The notes under the pieces are model-generated. The model saw only the letters and a program-made list of their open reading frames with translations, did no database searches and was not told the DNA's origin. 63,066 bases of DNA from Pseudomonadota bacterium. GTDB lineage: Bacteria; Pseudomonadota; Alphaproteobacteria; Sphingomonadales; Sphingomonadaceae. This document shows positions 11,283 to 20,908 of the stretch, one piece after another (position 1 is the first letter of the stretch; the number at the start of each line of letters is the position of its first letter). The DNA is taken from the NCBI GenBank assembly GCA_018240895.1, contig JAFEEX010000039.1:1-63066 (forward strand). The letters run 5' to 3'. A program made the translations under genes and the position numbers.

Positions 11283-13100
11283 TCACTCCTCGCCCATCCG
11301 CAGCGCCGCGATGAACGCTTCCTGGGGGATCTGGACGTTGCCGTATTCGCGCATCCGGGCCTTGCCCTTCTTCTGCTTTTCCAGCAGCTTTTTCTTGCGG
11401 GTTATGTCGCCGCCATAGCATTTGGCGGTCACGTCCTTGCGCATCGCGCTGATGGTTTCTCGCGCCACCACCTTACCACCAATAGCGGCCTGGATCGGGA
11501 TCTTGAACAGGTGGCGGGGGATCAGGTCTTTCAGGCGTTCGCACATGTGGCGGCCGCGCTCTTCGGCCACGGAGCGGTGGACGATCATCGACAGGGCGTC
11601 GACCGGCTCGTTATTGACGAGGATGCTCATCTTGACCAGATCGCCTTCGCGCAGGCCGATCTGCTCGTAATCGAAGCTGGCATAACCGCGGCTGATCGAT
11701 TTCAGCCGGTCATAGAAATCGAACACCACTTCGTTGAGCGGCAGTTCGTAAGTCACCTGGGCGCGGCCGCCGACATAGGTAAGATCGGTCTGGATGCCGC
11801 GGCGATCCTGGCACAGCTTGAGGATGGAACCGAGGTATTCATCCGGGGTGTAGATCACCGCCTTGATCCACGGTTCATCAATCTGTTCGATCCGGCTGGG
11901 ATCGGGATAGTCCGCCGGGTTGTGCAGCAGGATTTCGCGCGCGTCATCGGTCTTCGATTTGCGGAGCTGGATGCGATAGACCACCGACGGCGCGGTGGTG
12001 ATCAGGTCCAGATCGTATTCGCGGGTCAGGCGTTCCTGAATGATTTCCAGGTGAAGCAAGCCAAGGAAACCGCAGCGGAAGCCGAAGCCGAGGGCGGCGC
12101 TGCTTTCCATCTCGAAGCTGAATGACGCATCGTTGAGGCGCAGCTTGGCGATCGATTCGCGCAGCTTTTCAAAGTCTGCCGCGTCGACGGGGAACAGGCC
12201 GCAGAACACCACCGGCTGCACTTCCTTGAAACCGGGCAGCGGCGTGGCCGCCCCGTTTTTGACCGTGGTGACGGTGTCGCCCACCTTGGCCTGGGCAACT
12301 TCCTTGATCTGGGCGGTGATGAAGCCGATCTCGCCCGGGCCGAGTTCGGGCAGGTGTTCGATCTTGGGGGTCATACAGCCGACCCGGTCAATCAGGTGTT
12401 CGGTGCCGCCGGCCATGAATTTGACCTGGAGGCCCTTTTTGATCACCCCATCGATCACCCGGACCAGGATGACCACGCCGAGGTAGGGATCGTACCACGA
12501 ATCGACCAGCATGGCCTTCAGCGGCGCATCGCGGTCACCCTTGGGCGGGGGGATACGCTGGACCACGGCCTCCAGCACTTCGGCGATGCCGATGCCGGAT
12601 TTGGCGCTGGTGAGGACGGCGTTGCTGGCGTCAAGGCCGATGATCTCCTCAATCTCGGCCTTGACTTTTTCGGGTTCGGCGGCGGGCAGATCGATCTTGT
12701 TGATCACGGGGACGATTTCGTGATCATGCTCAATCGACTGGTAAACGTTGGCCAGCGTCTGCGCCTCAACCCCTTGCGCGGCGTCAACCACCAACAGCGC
12801 GCCCTCGCAGGCGGCAAGGCTGCGCGAGACTTCATAGGCGAAATCGACGTGGCCGGGGGTGTCCATCAGGTTCAGCTCGTATTCGAGCCCGTCCTGCGCG
12901 GTGTATTTGAGGCGGACGGTCTGGGCCTTGATGGTGATCCCGCGCTCCTTCTCAATGTCCATGTTATCAAGGACTTGCGCGCTCATTTCGCGGTCAGTCA
13001 GCCCGCCGGTGAACTGGATCAGCCGGTCAGCCAGAGTGCTTTTGCCATGGTCGATATGGGCAATGATGCTGAAGTTGCGGATACGCGAAAGATCGGTCAT
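11283..13100 (-). CDS. lepA: Translation elongation factor 4 (LepA)
   Basis: LepA/EF4 is a ribosome-bound GTPase involved in back-translocation or initiation quality. The 605-residue product has the GTPase P-loop ([14 protein letters not shown]), the switch region [32 protein letters not shown] and NKIDLP, followed by EF-G-like domains. The LepA-specific C-terminal domain is seen in [29 protein letters not shown] (residues near 555-585). Length is standard. ATG at 13100. It is 47 bases downstream of the neighbouring GGDEF-EAL gene on the same strand. Confidence 0.98.
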   Translation of the reverse strand: MTDLSRIRNFSIIAHIDHGKSTLADRLIQFTGGLTDREMSAQVLDNMDIEKERGITIKAQTVRLKYTAQDGLEYELNLMDTPGHVDFAYEVSRSLAACEGALLVVDAAQGVEAQTLANVYQSIEHDHEIVPVINKIDLPAAEPEKVKAEIEEIIGLDASNAVLTSAKSGIGIAEVLEAVVQRIPPPKGDRDAPLKAMLVDSWYDPYLGVVILVRVIDGVIKKGLQVKFMAGGTEHLIDRVGCMTPKIEHLPELGPGEIGFITAQIKEVAQAKVGDTVTTVKNGAATPLPGFKEVQPVVFCGLFPVDAADFEKLRESIAKLRLNDASFSFEMESSAALGFGFRCGFLGLLHLEIIQERLTREYDLDLITTAPSVVYRIQLRKSKTDDAREILLHNPADYPDPSRIEQIDEPWIKAVIYTPDEYLGSILKLCQDRRGIQTDLTYVGGRAQVTYELPLNEVVFDFYDRLKSISRGYASFDYEQIGLREGDLVKMSILVNNEPVDALSMIVHRSVAEERGRHMCERLKDLIPRHLFKIPIQAAIGGKVVARETISAMRKDVTAKCYGGDITRKKKLLEKQKKGKARMREYGNVQIPQEAFIAALRMGEE

Positions 13101-13147
13101 CCCGCGCCCTTAGCCGCAGTCCCGCCCGCTGTCAGCCCTATCGCGTG

Positions 13148-15373
13148 TCAGGCGAATTTGGGCATCTTGTGCTTGGCCTCAACCTGTCCGAATTTGGGCA
13201 GCGTGATGGCCCCGCCGGGTTGCTGCATCAGTTGCATCGGATATTGCCCCGGCGGCAGTGCCGCCAGCGGCATTCCGGCCTGGGCCAGGACATAAGGCGA
13301 CACACGGTGCCGGGTACACAGGCCGCCCGCCCCGTCGTCAACCAGATGGTGTTCGAATTCGAGCCCCTGCATCGCTCCGGCCGAGCGGCGAACCACCGCA
13401 ACCGCGAGCTGCCCTTCGCCGAAATCCACCACAAATTGCGTACCGATCGGCACGTCGACCAGCCCTTCAAGCATACAGCCGCTGCGCGAAAGGTTGCGCA
13501 TTGTCACGTCATAACGATGATCTTCGTGGATCAGCCCGACCTTGCGCAGCACCGTGCGCCGTTCGGGGCGATACTTGCTCGGCCCGTCAGGTTCGATGAC
13601 CCAATCACCACTCAACATGGCATCACACACGTCATCGATCGGCACAGCAGAGGCGTAGATAAACCCCTGAATCTGGCCAACCCCCAGCCGCCGCATCTCT
13701 TCCAGTTCGTCGTGCGCCTCTATTCCTTCTGCCGTCGTGTCCATGTTCAGCGCTTCAGCCAGACTGACGATCGAGGCGATGATCGCGGCGTTGCGGTTTC
13801 CTTCCTCGGTCACACCCTGAATGAAGGCCTTGTCGATCTTGATCTTGTCGAACGGCGCGTGCTGCAGATAGCTGAGCGAGGAATAACCGGTGCCGAAATC
13901 ATCCAGCGCCAGACGCACGCCGAGCATTTTCAGCTGGGTGAACATATCGTCTGTTGCCGCGCGATCACCCAGAAAGATTGACTCGGTCAGTTCCAGTTCA
14001 AGCCGCTCGGGCGGCAGTTCGGAATGTGCCAGCGCCTGGGCCACAAGGGACGAAAACCCCGGATTGGCGAATTGAGCCGCCGAAACGTTGACTGCAACCT
14101 TGACATTGCCAGGCAGTCTTGCACCGTCGATGCAGGCCTGCTTGAGTACCCAATCACCAAGCGCGCCGATCAGGTTGGCTTCTTCGGCAATCGGAATGAA
14201 CACGCCGGGAGAAACTTCTCCCAACTCAGGATGCGCCCAGCGGGCCAACGTTTCCAGCGATACCACGGTGTTGGTCCTGGCATCGACAATCGGCTGGAAA
14301 ACAACGCGCATCTGGTCGTTGGCCAACGCGTCGCGCAGATCTTCCTCGATCTGGCGGCGCCGTTCGGCCTCACTGTGCAGGTCGCTTGAATAGAAGCGGA
14401 ACTGGCCGCGCCCGCCACCCTTTGACGCATAAAGCGCAAGGTCAGCCGAGCGAACGAGTTCTTCGGAGGAAACACCATCATATGGCGCGATCGCGATACC
14501 CACCGATGCACCGATCACACACCGGCTGCCGTCGATCTGATAGGGCTGCGAGAGCATGGTGATCACCGATTTGGCAATTTCGCCAAGCCGCCCCCGATCG
14601 TCCACGTCGGGCAGCATGATTTGAAATTCGTCACCGCCAAGCCGGCCGATTTCGCAATTCTTTTCGGCAATCACGCGTTGCAGCCGCTGCGCGACCTGCT
14701 TCAGCAGTTCGTCTCCTGCAGGGTGTCCCAGTGTATCGTTGACCTGCTTGAACCGATCGAGGTCAAGCATCATCACCGCACACGATCGCTTGGCAGCTTT
14801 GTATGCCGTCAGCGTCGCTCCAAGCCGTTTGCCCATGCGGTGCCGGTTGGCCAGTCCGGTAAGGGAATCGTATTGCGCCAGGCGTGAGGCATCGCGCTGA
14901 CTCTGCCGAACCGCGGTGACGTCGACACCGTTGCCGCGATAACCGTTGAATGTCCCGTCCGGCCCGAATTGCGGGCGACCTGCAATCGACCACCACACCG
15001 ATGCAGTATCGGTTGCCGCCCTGACCTGTAGCCCGGTGAAGGTCTTGCGTGCGCTGAAGATCAACGGAAGGGTGCGCTCGCTGCCGTCATCGTCATCGCG
15101 TTCCAGCACGAAAAGCGATTGGATCGGCAAGCCGAGCAGTTCACTGCGCGCCGTTCCGATCTTTTGCGCAACCACATCGGAAATGTAGGAAATCCGCCCG
15201 TCCTTGTCCGACGCCCAGAACCAGCCGATGCCTGATTCTTCGTAGTCGCGCATCAGCAGCAGCGCCTGGTCAACCTCGTGGCTGCTCAGCCGCGTGGGCG
15301 CACGCGTGTTGCCCCTGCCCGATCCGAGCAGGTTCTTGAAGCGGCCCAACGCGGTGTCACCTGGTGTCGTCAT
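13148..15373 (-). CDS. PAS-GGDEF-EAL-PilZ cyclic-di-GMP protein
   Basis: A soluble 741-residue protein. A PAS domain spans about 48-155 (GWFWASDKDGRISYIS). The GGDEF domain has an intact RLGGDEF (246-250). The EAL domain has ETLAR in place of EALLR, keeping the catalytic Glu, and an intact DDFGTGYSS, KIDKAF and TTAEGIE. A C-terminal PilZ-like domain carries an RPERR motif and NLSRSG. It could make, degrade and bind c-di-GMP. The neighbour upstream (15477-18227) has the same order with membrane helices added, so the pair probably arose by duplication. 103 bases separate them. Confidence 0.9.
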   Translation of the reverse strand: MTTPGDTALGRFKNLLGSGRGNTRAPTRLSSHEVDQALLLMRDYEESGIGWFWASDKDGRISYISDVVAQKIGTARSELLGLPIQSLFVLERDDDDGSERTLPLIFSARKTFTGLQVRAATDTASVWWSIAGRPQFGPDGTFNGYRGNGVDVTAVRQSQRDASRLAQYDSLTGLANRHRMGKRLGATLTAYKAAKRSCAVMMLDLDRFKQVNDTLGHPAGDELLKQVAQRLQRVIAEKNCEIGRLGGDEFQIMLPDVDDRGRLGEIAKSVITMLSQPYQIDGSRCVIGASVGIAIAPYDGVSSEELVRSADLALYASKGGGRGQFRFYSSDLHSEAERRRQIEEDLRDALANDQMRVVFQPIVDARTNTVVSLETLARWAHPELGEVSPGVFIPIAEEANLIGALGDWVLKQACIDGARLPGNVKVAVNVSAAQFANPGFSSLVAQALAHSELPPERLELELTESIFLGDRAATDDMFTQLKMLGVRLALDDFGTGYSSLSYLQHAPFDKIKIDKAFIQGVTEEGNRNAAIIASIVSLAEALNMDTTAEGIEAHDELEEMRRLGVGQIQGFIYASAVPIDDVCDAMLSGDWVIEPDGPSKYRPERRTVLRKVGLIHEDHRYDVTMRNLSRSGCMLEGLVDVPIGTQFVVDFGEGQLAVAVVRRSAGAMQGLEFEHHLVDDGAGGLCTRHRVSPYVLAQAGMPLAALPPGQYPMQLMQQPGGAITLPKFGQVEAKHKMPKFA

Positions 15374-15476
15374 TTTCCTCTGGCACGCCAGCCGTCTGGA
15401 GTTACGGCAGATTTATTGGAAATAGCCGAACATGGTTTCGAAATGGCTAATGCGGTGATTGCTTCCGCAGCCAAAT

Positions 15477-18227
15477 TCACGCGATTTTTTTGAGACCGAT
15501 TCCGCTTCGCGAAGGTACCGACTGGTTATGGGAAAGCGCGCCGATCCTTCCCCCCTGGTCAAGTGCCAGGGGCACGGAGAACTCCACCCCCATCCGATCT
15601 TCCTGGCACCAGCGCGCCGTCGCGGTAACCACCTGTCCTTCAGTCAGCATTATCCGGAATATCGTGCCCGGCGGAACGTTCCACAGACCCTCCACCAGAG
15701 CCCCCGTCGAAGAGATATTGCGGATCGTGCCGTGATAGCCCTGCCCCCCGTGATCGAGCAGAATTTTGCGCAGCATGGTATGGCGAACAGCGCGCGCTGC
15801 ACGTGGGCCTTTGGCGATCGCCGTGGTTCCGACCCGCAATTTCTCGCTCGCCTGATCCAGGCTGAGTGGCCTTTCGTAGATGTAACCCTGGACGTGGCTG
15901 CAGCCGAGCATCCGCACCAGATCAAGTTCGTCCAGCGTTTCCACACCTTCTGCAGTCGTCTCCATCCCAAGCGCTTCGGCAAGACTGACGATCGAGGCGA
16001 TGATCGCGCCATTCCTGCTGCCGGTAATGGTCGCACCGCGCACAAAACTCTGATCGATCTTGATCTTGTCAAACGGAGCCTTCTTCAGATAGCCAAGCGA
16101 AGAATAGCCGGTGCCAAAATCATCCAGTGCCAGACGCACGCCGATCCGCTTGAGCGCGGCGAACATGGCATCGGTGCCTTCGTCATCGTTCAGAAAGACG
16201 CTTTCGGTAATTTCCAGCTCAAGCCGCGCCGGTTCCACTTGCGCCGTGGCCAGGGCATTGGTGATCACCGTCGGCAAGTTTGGGTTGGCGAACTGCAACG
16301 GCGACACGTTGACCGCAACCCGGACCGATTCCGGCCAGCCTGCAAGATCATGGCACGCCGTCCGCAGCGCCCACTCGCCAATTTGGGCAATCAGGCCGGA
16401 ATCTTCGGCAATCGGAATGAATTTGGCGGGTGACATCGGCCCGCGTTGCGGGTGGTTCCAGCGCAGCAGCGCCTCAAACCCGGTGATCCGTTCGGTCGAG
16501 GTGTGAACCACCGGCTGGTAATACAATTCCAGCCCGCCCTGGGCCAGCGCATCGCGCAAATCCTGTTCAAGCTGGCGCCGTTCTTCCGCATCGCTGTGCA
16601 GGTCCGAAGCGTAGAAATGGTGGCGGCCGCGGCCGCCGTCCTTGGCCGCGTAAAGCGCCAGATCGGCATTGCGGATGATCGCTTCCGAAGTGACGCCGTC
16701 ATCCGGAGATATCGCGATGCCGATCGATGCCCCGATCATTACCCGGTGTCCCTCGATCGAATAGGGCTCGGACAGGTCGTGAATGATGCGCCGCGCCAAC
16801 TGGGCAAGGTCTTCGCGGCGGTGGTGGCCGGCCAGTACGACCTGGAATTCATCCCCGCCCAGGCGTCCGACCCGTCCGAATTGGCCAACCGCGCGCTCCA
16901 GACGGGCGGCAACCTGGGTCAGCAGGTTGTCGCCCGCCGGATGGCCCATGGTATCGTTGACCTGCTTGAACCGGTCGAGATCAAGCAGGAACACCGCGCA
17001 AGCGCGGTGATCGATGTTGGGCGCGTTGAGGATCTTTTCAAGCGTCTGCGACATCTGCAGCCGGTTGGCGAGCCCGGTAAGCGAATCGTAATGAGCCAGG
17101 CGCGCAGCGTGCTCCTCAGACCTGCGCTTTTCAGTCAGATCGTTACCGGAACCGCGAAATCCCAGAAAGTTGCCGAACCCGTCATAGACCGGCCGCCCAC
17201 TGAGCGACCACCAGCGTTCCTCGTTCTGGACTGCCGCGCGCAGCGCAAGATCCGAAAATGCTGATCGCGCGGAGAGCTGAAAGGCCAAAGTGCGCTCGTT
17301 TTCCTGCCCCTCGGCCTCAAACAGGTCCGAAATTGATCGGCCGACCAATTGGTCCATCGGTCGATCAAGGGTTTCGCCCACGGTCGGCGAAAGATAAACG
17401 ATTGCGCCGCGCCGGTCGGTTTCCCAGAACCAGCCCCGTCCGGTCTGTTCGTAATCGGTCAGAATTTCTTCCGCACGCTTTCGCGCCCGTTCGCGCTCGC
17501 GCTTTTCCCGCTCCCTGTCGCTGTCAATTTCCGCATGGCGAATGGCGGCAAAGAACCCCACCGCAGCCCCAATCGCCAGCGCCACCGCAGCGCCGCTGGA
17601 GGGTGTGACAACCGTCACCCCGCACCACAGTGCTACGATTGCGAAAATGATTCCGGTGACGCGGCGGTTCTGAATGATGCAGGCCAGGGAACTGACAATG
17701 ATCAGGGTTCCGATCGAGTCCTTCCAGCTCAGATGCAGATGATCCGTCCAGCGCGCCGCCCCCAGGCCAAACAACATCATCGGTGACGCAATCATCACGA
17801 ACGCCAGCAGTATTCGCGAATAACGCTTGTGCGCGATGCGCTGCTCGAAGCGCACGGCGAACGGCGTCAAGGCTGCAATCGTCACCGCTATGACAAACAT
17901 GACAACCGTCGAAATTCTCGGCAAGGTAACCGTGGTGATCGCATTGAGGGCGATCGCGCCGATCATGACGGGCGCCATCAATCTCCAGTTTGGCTCGATC
18001 AATCCACGCGACGTATCCCAGCGCGCTTCCGGCCGGCGGCGGCGGGGGTTAGCTGGCAGGTTTTGGGGCTCCGCGTCATCCGGCCCACATTCCGCCCGTT
18101 CCGCAAGCGCGCTTTCGCCTGCGTACCGTTCAAGCACGGCCGATTCGGTCGTATCCTGTCTTGCAGGCTGGGCAGACATGGACGCACAAATGCCGCGCAG
18201 GCTTTGAAATTCCGTTAAATTTACCAT
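15477..18227 (-). CDS. Membrane-anchored PAS-GGDEF-EAL-PilZ cyclic-di-GMP protein
   Basis: 916 residues. An acidic N-terminal stretch is followed by about five to six membrane helices (roughly 85-225: MIGAIALNAITTVTL, VMFVIAVTIAAL, ILLAFVMIASPMMLF, IIFAIVALWCGVTVV), a short charged coiled coil (DREREKRERERARKRAEE), PAS, GGDEF with intact RLGGDEF, EAL with FEALLRW, LDDFGTGYSS and TTAEGVE, and a PilZ domain with NISSTGALVEG. A second in-frame ATG at 18179 is a possible start. Both enzyme motifs are complete, so dual cyclase/phosphodiesterase activity is possible. It is divergent from phaC; the two genes share a short intergenic region. Confidence 0.9.
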   Translation of the reverse strand: MVNLTEFQSLRGICASMSAQPARQDTTESAVLERYAGESALAERAECGPDDAEPQNLPANPRRRRPEARWDTSRGLIEPNWRLMAPVMIGAIALNAITTVTLPRISTVVMFVIAVTIAALTPFAVRFEQRIAHKRYSRILLAFVMIASPMMLFGLGAARWTDHLHLSWKDSIGTLIIVSSLACIIQNRRVTGIIFAIVALWCGVTVVTPSSGAAVALAIGAAVGFFAAIRHAEIDSDREREKRERERARKRAEEILTDYEQTGRGWFWETDRRGAIVYLSPTVGETLDRPMDQLVGRSISDLFEAEGQENERTLAFQLSARSAFSDLALRAAVQNEERWWSLSGRPVYDGFGNFLGFRGSGNDLTEKRRSEEHAARLAHYDSLTGLANRLQMSQTLEKILNAPNIDHRACAVFLLDLDRFKQVNDTMGHPAGDNLLTQVAARLERAVGQFGRVGRLGGDEFQVVLAGHHRREDLAQLARRIIHDLSEPYSIEGHRVMIGASIGIAISPDDGVTSEAIIRNADLALYAAKDGGRGRHHFYASDLHSDAEERRQLEQDLRDALAQGGLELYYQPVVHTSTERITGFEALLRWNHPQRGPMSPAKFIPIAEDSGLIAQIGEWALRTACHDLAGWPESVRVAVNVSPLQFANPNLPTVITNALATAQVEPARLELEITESVFLNDDEGTDAMFAALKRIGVRLALDDFGTGYSSLGYLKKAPFDKIKIDQSFVRGATITGSRNGAIIASIVSLAEALGMETTAEGVETLDELDLVRMLGCSHVQGYIYERPLSLDQASEKLRVGTTAIAKGPRAARAVRHTMLRKILLDHGGQGYHGTIRNISSTGALVEGLWNVPPGTIFRIMLTEGQVVTATARWCQEDRMGVEFSVPLALDQGGRIGALSHNQSVPSRSGIGLKKIA

Positions 18228-18333
18228 TCCGTGCGGCGTTGCGCCTCGGTTATGGCAAGGCCCTCAGACGCTTGCCATGTCTGCGTGCGATGTGCATTCT
18301 ACCAGACCAAACACAACTGACCGGGGCAAAATA

Positions 18334-20031
18334 ATGACCAAGGGCAACTCTCCGCTGGAAAACGAAGCGGCTCAATCGACAACCGCCCTGGGTCCGCTCG
18401 TCGGCCTTGCGAGGGAGGACTTTGTGGGCGCAGTGGCGTTGCTGTTGCGCGAAACCGCGACCGATCCGGTGCGCACTTTCAAACATATGCAGGGTTTCAA
18501 CGAAGACGTGGTGAAAATCTTCACCGGCAAGTCTGAGCTCGCGCCCGATCCCAAGGACAAACGGTTTCGTGATCCAGCCTGGCAATACAATCCGTTCTTC
18601 CGCGCGGGCGCGCAGTATTATCTGGCCATCCAGAAGGGCATGAAGGGCTGGCTGGAAGACCTTGAACTGGACGAGCTTGAGCGGGACCGAGCCAACTTCA
18701 TCTCCAACGTCATCATTGACAGCCTTGCCCCGACCAACACCCTGATCGGCAACCCTTCCGCGCAAAAGCGGCTGATCGACAGCGGCGGCCTGTCATTGAT
18801 CAAGGGACTTAAGAACGCTTACGGCGACATGGTCCACAACAAGGGCATGGTCAGCCAGGTTGACAAGAAGCCGTTCAAGCTGGGTGAAAACGTCGCGACA
18901 TCAAAAGGCAATGTGGTTTTTCGCAACGCGATGATGGAACTGATCCAGTATGCTCCTACCACTGAACAGGTCTATGAAATCCCGCAGCTGACAATCCCGC
19001 CGCAGATCAACAAGATGTATATCAATGACCTGTCGCCCGAAAAGTCGGTGGTGAAGTGGCAGGTTGATAACGGCATTCAGACCTTTGTAATCAGCTGGAA
19101 AAATCCGGCAAAGGACGATGGCCACTGGAACATGGCCGATTACATCGCGTCCTGCCGGACCGCGATTGACGTGATCTGCGAGATTACCGGCGCGAAGAAG
19201 GTCAATGTCTCGGGCGGATGCTCGGGCGGGCAGACCACCGCGATGCTGGCCAGCAAGATGGCCGCCGATGGCGATGACCGGCTGGGGACCGTCACCCTGA
19301 TGGTCTGTGTGCTGCACCCCAAGCAGAACGACATTGAAGCCGGGTCACTGATGACGGAAAACGGCCTGAAACTGGCCAAGCAGCGCGCAGCGAAGAAGGG
19401 CATCATCCAGGGCAACGATCTGGCGCGCGGCTTTGCCTGGCTGCGCCCGAACGACCTGATCTGGAACTATGTCATCAACAATTACCTGATGGGTGATGAT
19501 CCCCCAGCCTTTGACGTGCTGTTCTGGAACGCGGATGCCACCAACCTTTCGGCGGCGCTGATGGGGGACTTTCTGGACATCTTTGAAACGCTGGCCTTCA
19601 CCCGCAAGGGCGAGGTGGAAATGGTGGGCCACAAGGTGGACCTGTCCAAGGTGAAGAGCGACCTGTTCATTCTTGGCGGGGTGACGGATCACATCACCCC
19701 CTGGCGCGCCTGTTACCGGTCAACCCAGCTGTTCGGGTCCAAAGACGTGACCTTCGTGCTCAGCCAGTCCGGGCATATGCAGGCCATTCTCAACCCGCCA
19801 GGCAACCCCAAGGCGAAATATTTTGTGTCGAAAAAGCCGGGCCATCCGCCCGCCGATGTTGACGATTGGCTTAAGGGCGCGGAGGAAGTGGCCGGAAGCT
19901 GGTGGCCGTACTGGATGGAATGGGTGCAGAAGCGATCGGGAAAACAGAAGCCTGCGCCAAAGGCACTGGGCAGCAAACAGCACCCGCCGCTTGAATCCGC
20001 CCCTGGCCTCTACGTGCTGGATCAGGCGTGA
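18334..20031 (+). CDS. phaC: Poly(3-hydroxyalkanoate) synthase, class II-like
   Basis: PhaC polymerises (R)-3-hydroxyacyl-CoA on the surface of PHA granules. ATG 18334 gives 565 residues; the frame is open to 18277 but that extension is unlike the family. The lipase-like box is GGCSGG with catalytic Cys296; the other catalytic residues are Asp452 (GGVTDHITPW) and His481 (SQSGHMQ). Length, VISWKNPAKDDGHW and LRPNDLIWNYVINNYLMGDDPP resemble the pseudomonad class II enzymes, which accept medium-chain substrates. The next gene is a medium-chain PHA depolymerase, mirroring the pseudomonad phaC-phaZ order. No phasin or phaA/phaB is in the window. Confidence 0.9.
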   Translation: MTKGNSPLENEAAQSTTALGPLVGLAREDFVGAVALLLRETATDPVRTFKHMQGFNEDVVKIFTGKSELAPDPKDKRFRDPAWQYNPFFRAGAQYYLAIQKGMKGWLEDLELDELERDRANFISNVIIDSLAPTNTLIGNPSAQKRLIDSGGLSLIKGLKNAYGDMVHNKGMVSQVDKKPFKLGENVATSKGNVVFRNAMMELIQYAPTTEQVYEIPQLTIPPQINKMYINDLSPEKSVVKWQVDNGIQTFVISWKNPAKDDGHWNMADYIASCRTAIDVICEITGAKKVNVSGGCSGGQTTAMLASKMAADGDDRLGTVTLMVCVLHPKQNDIEAGSLMTENGLKLAKQRAAKKGIIQGNDLARGFAWLRPNDLIWNYVINNYLMGDDPPAFDVLFWNADATNLSAALMGDFLDIFETLAFTRKGEVEMVGHKVDLSKVKSDLFILGGVTDHITPWRACYRSTQLFGSKDVTFVLSQSGHMQAILNPPGNPKAKYFVSKKPGHPPADVDDWLKGAEEVAGSWWPYWMEWVQKRSGKQKPAPKALGSKQHPPLESAPGLYVLDQA

Positions 20032-20070
20032 ATGGTCGGGCGTGAAAGACCAAGAATGAAGGGATCGCGA

Positions 20071-20904
20071 GTGAGCGACAAGTTGACGGCGGAATTCTCG
20101 ATGGAAACGGTTGGCGGGCGCACCCTTAGGGTCGCCCGCTGGCGCTGGGATGAACCGAGCGAACACCCCCCGATCCTGTTCTTCAACGGCATTGGCGCCA
20201 ATATCGAAGCAGTCGCGCCGCTGGCCGAGGCGTTGACCGAACGGGCGTTCATCATGTTCGATATGCCCGGCGTTGGCGGCAGCCCGGAACCGCTGGTTCC
20301 CTATAACCCCTTCACCATGAGCTGGACCGCCAAGGAGCTGCTCAAGCGCTTCGGCGCCGATCTGGTTGATGTGATGGGGGTATCGTGGGGCGGCGCGATG
20401 GCGCAGCATTTCACCTTGCAGCACCCCGGCACCGTGCGCCGGCTGATCCTGGCGGCCACCACCGCGGGCATGATCATGGTCCCCGGCAATCCTGCCGCGC
20501 TGACCAAGATGGCCAACCCCCGCCGCTATGTCGATGCCGCCTTCATGGAAGAACATTTCCGCACGCTTTATGGCGGGCTGACCGGCGGCAAGGCTGAGCA
20601 TATTGGCCGGCTGACCCCGCCCACCCCGCGCGGCTATCTTTACCAGCTGTTGTGTATGCTGGGGTGGACCAGCGTGCCGATGCTGCCGTTCCTGCGAAAG
20701 GACGTGCTGATCATGATGGGGGATGAAGACCAGATCGTTCCGCTGACCAATGGCCGGTTGCTGGAATCGCTGATCCCCAACAGCCGGTTGGAGATATTCG
20801 AAAATGGTGGCCACCTGTTCATGCTGACACACCGCGAACAGACGATTTCCTCCATTCGCGGGTTTCTTGATGCGCCCGACCGGGAAGACCGGGAGGCAGC
20901 CTGA
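20071..20904 (+). CDS. phaZ: Intracellular medium-chain PHA depolymerase (alpha/beta hydrolase)
   Basis: 277 residues from GTG 20071, which has AAGGGA at a normal distance; ATGs at 20032 and 20056 are alternatives. The chosen start leaves about 37 residues before the first strand (ILFFNGIGAN), as in pseudomonad PhaZ. It shows the PhaZ-type sequence: FNGIGAN oxyanion region, FDMPGVGGS, nucleophile Ser in GVSWGGA, LAATTAG, MANPRRYV, Asp in GDEDQIVP and His in NGGHLF. PhaZ releases 3-hydroxy fatty acids from stored granules. It follows phaC by 39 bases. Confidence 0.87.
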   Translation: MSDKLTAEFSMETVGGRTLRVARWRWDEPSEHPPILFFNGIGANIEAVAPLAEALTERAFIMFDMPGVGGSPEPLVPYNPFTMSWTAKELLKRFGADLVDVMGVSWGGAMAQHFTLQHPGTVRRLILAATTAGMIMVPGNPAALTKMANPRRYVDAAFMEEHFRTLYGGLTGGKAEHIGRLTPPTPRGYLYQLLCMLGWTSVPMLPFLRKDVLIMMGDEDQIVPLTNGRLLESLIPNSRLEIFENGGHLFMLTHREQTISSIRGFLDAPDREDREAA

Positions 20905-20908
20905 CCCC

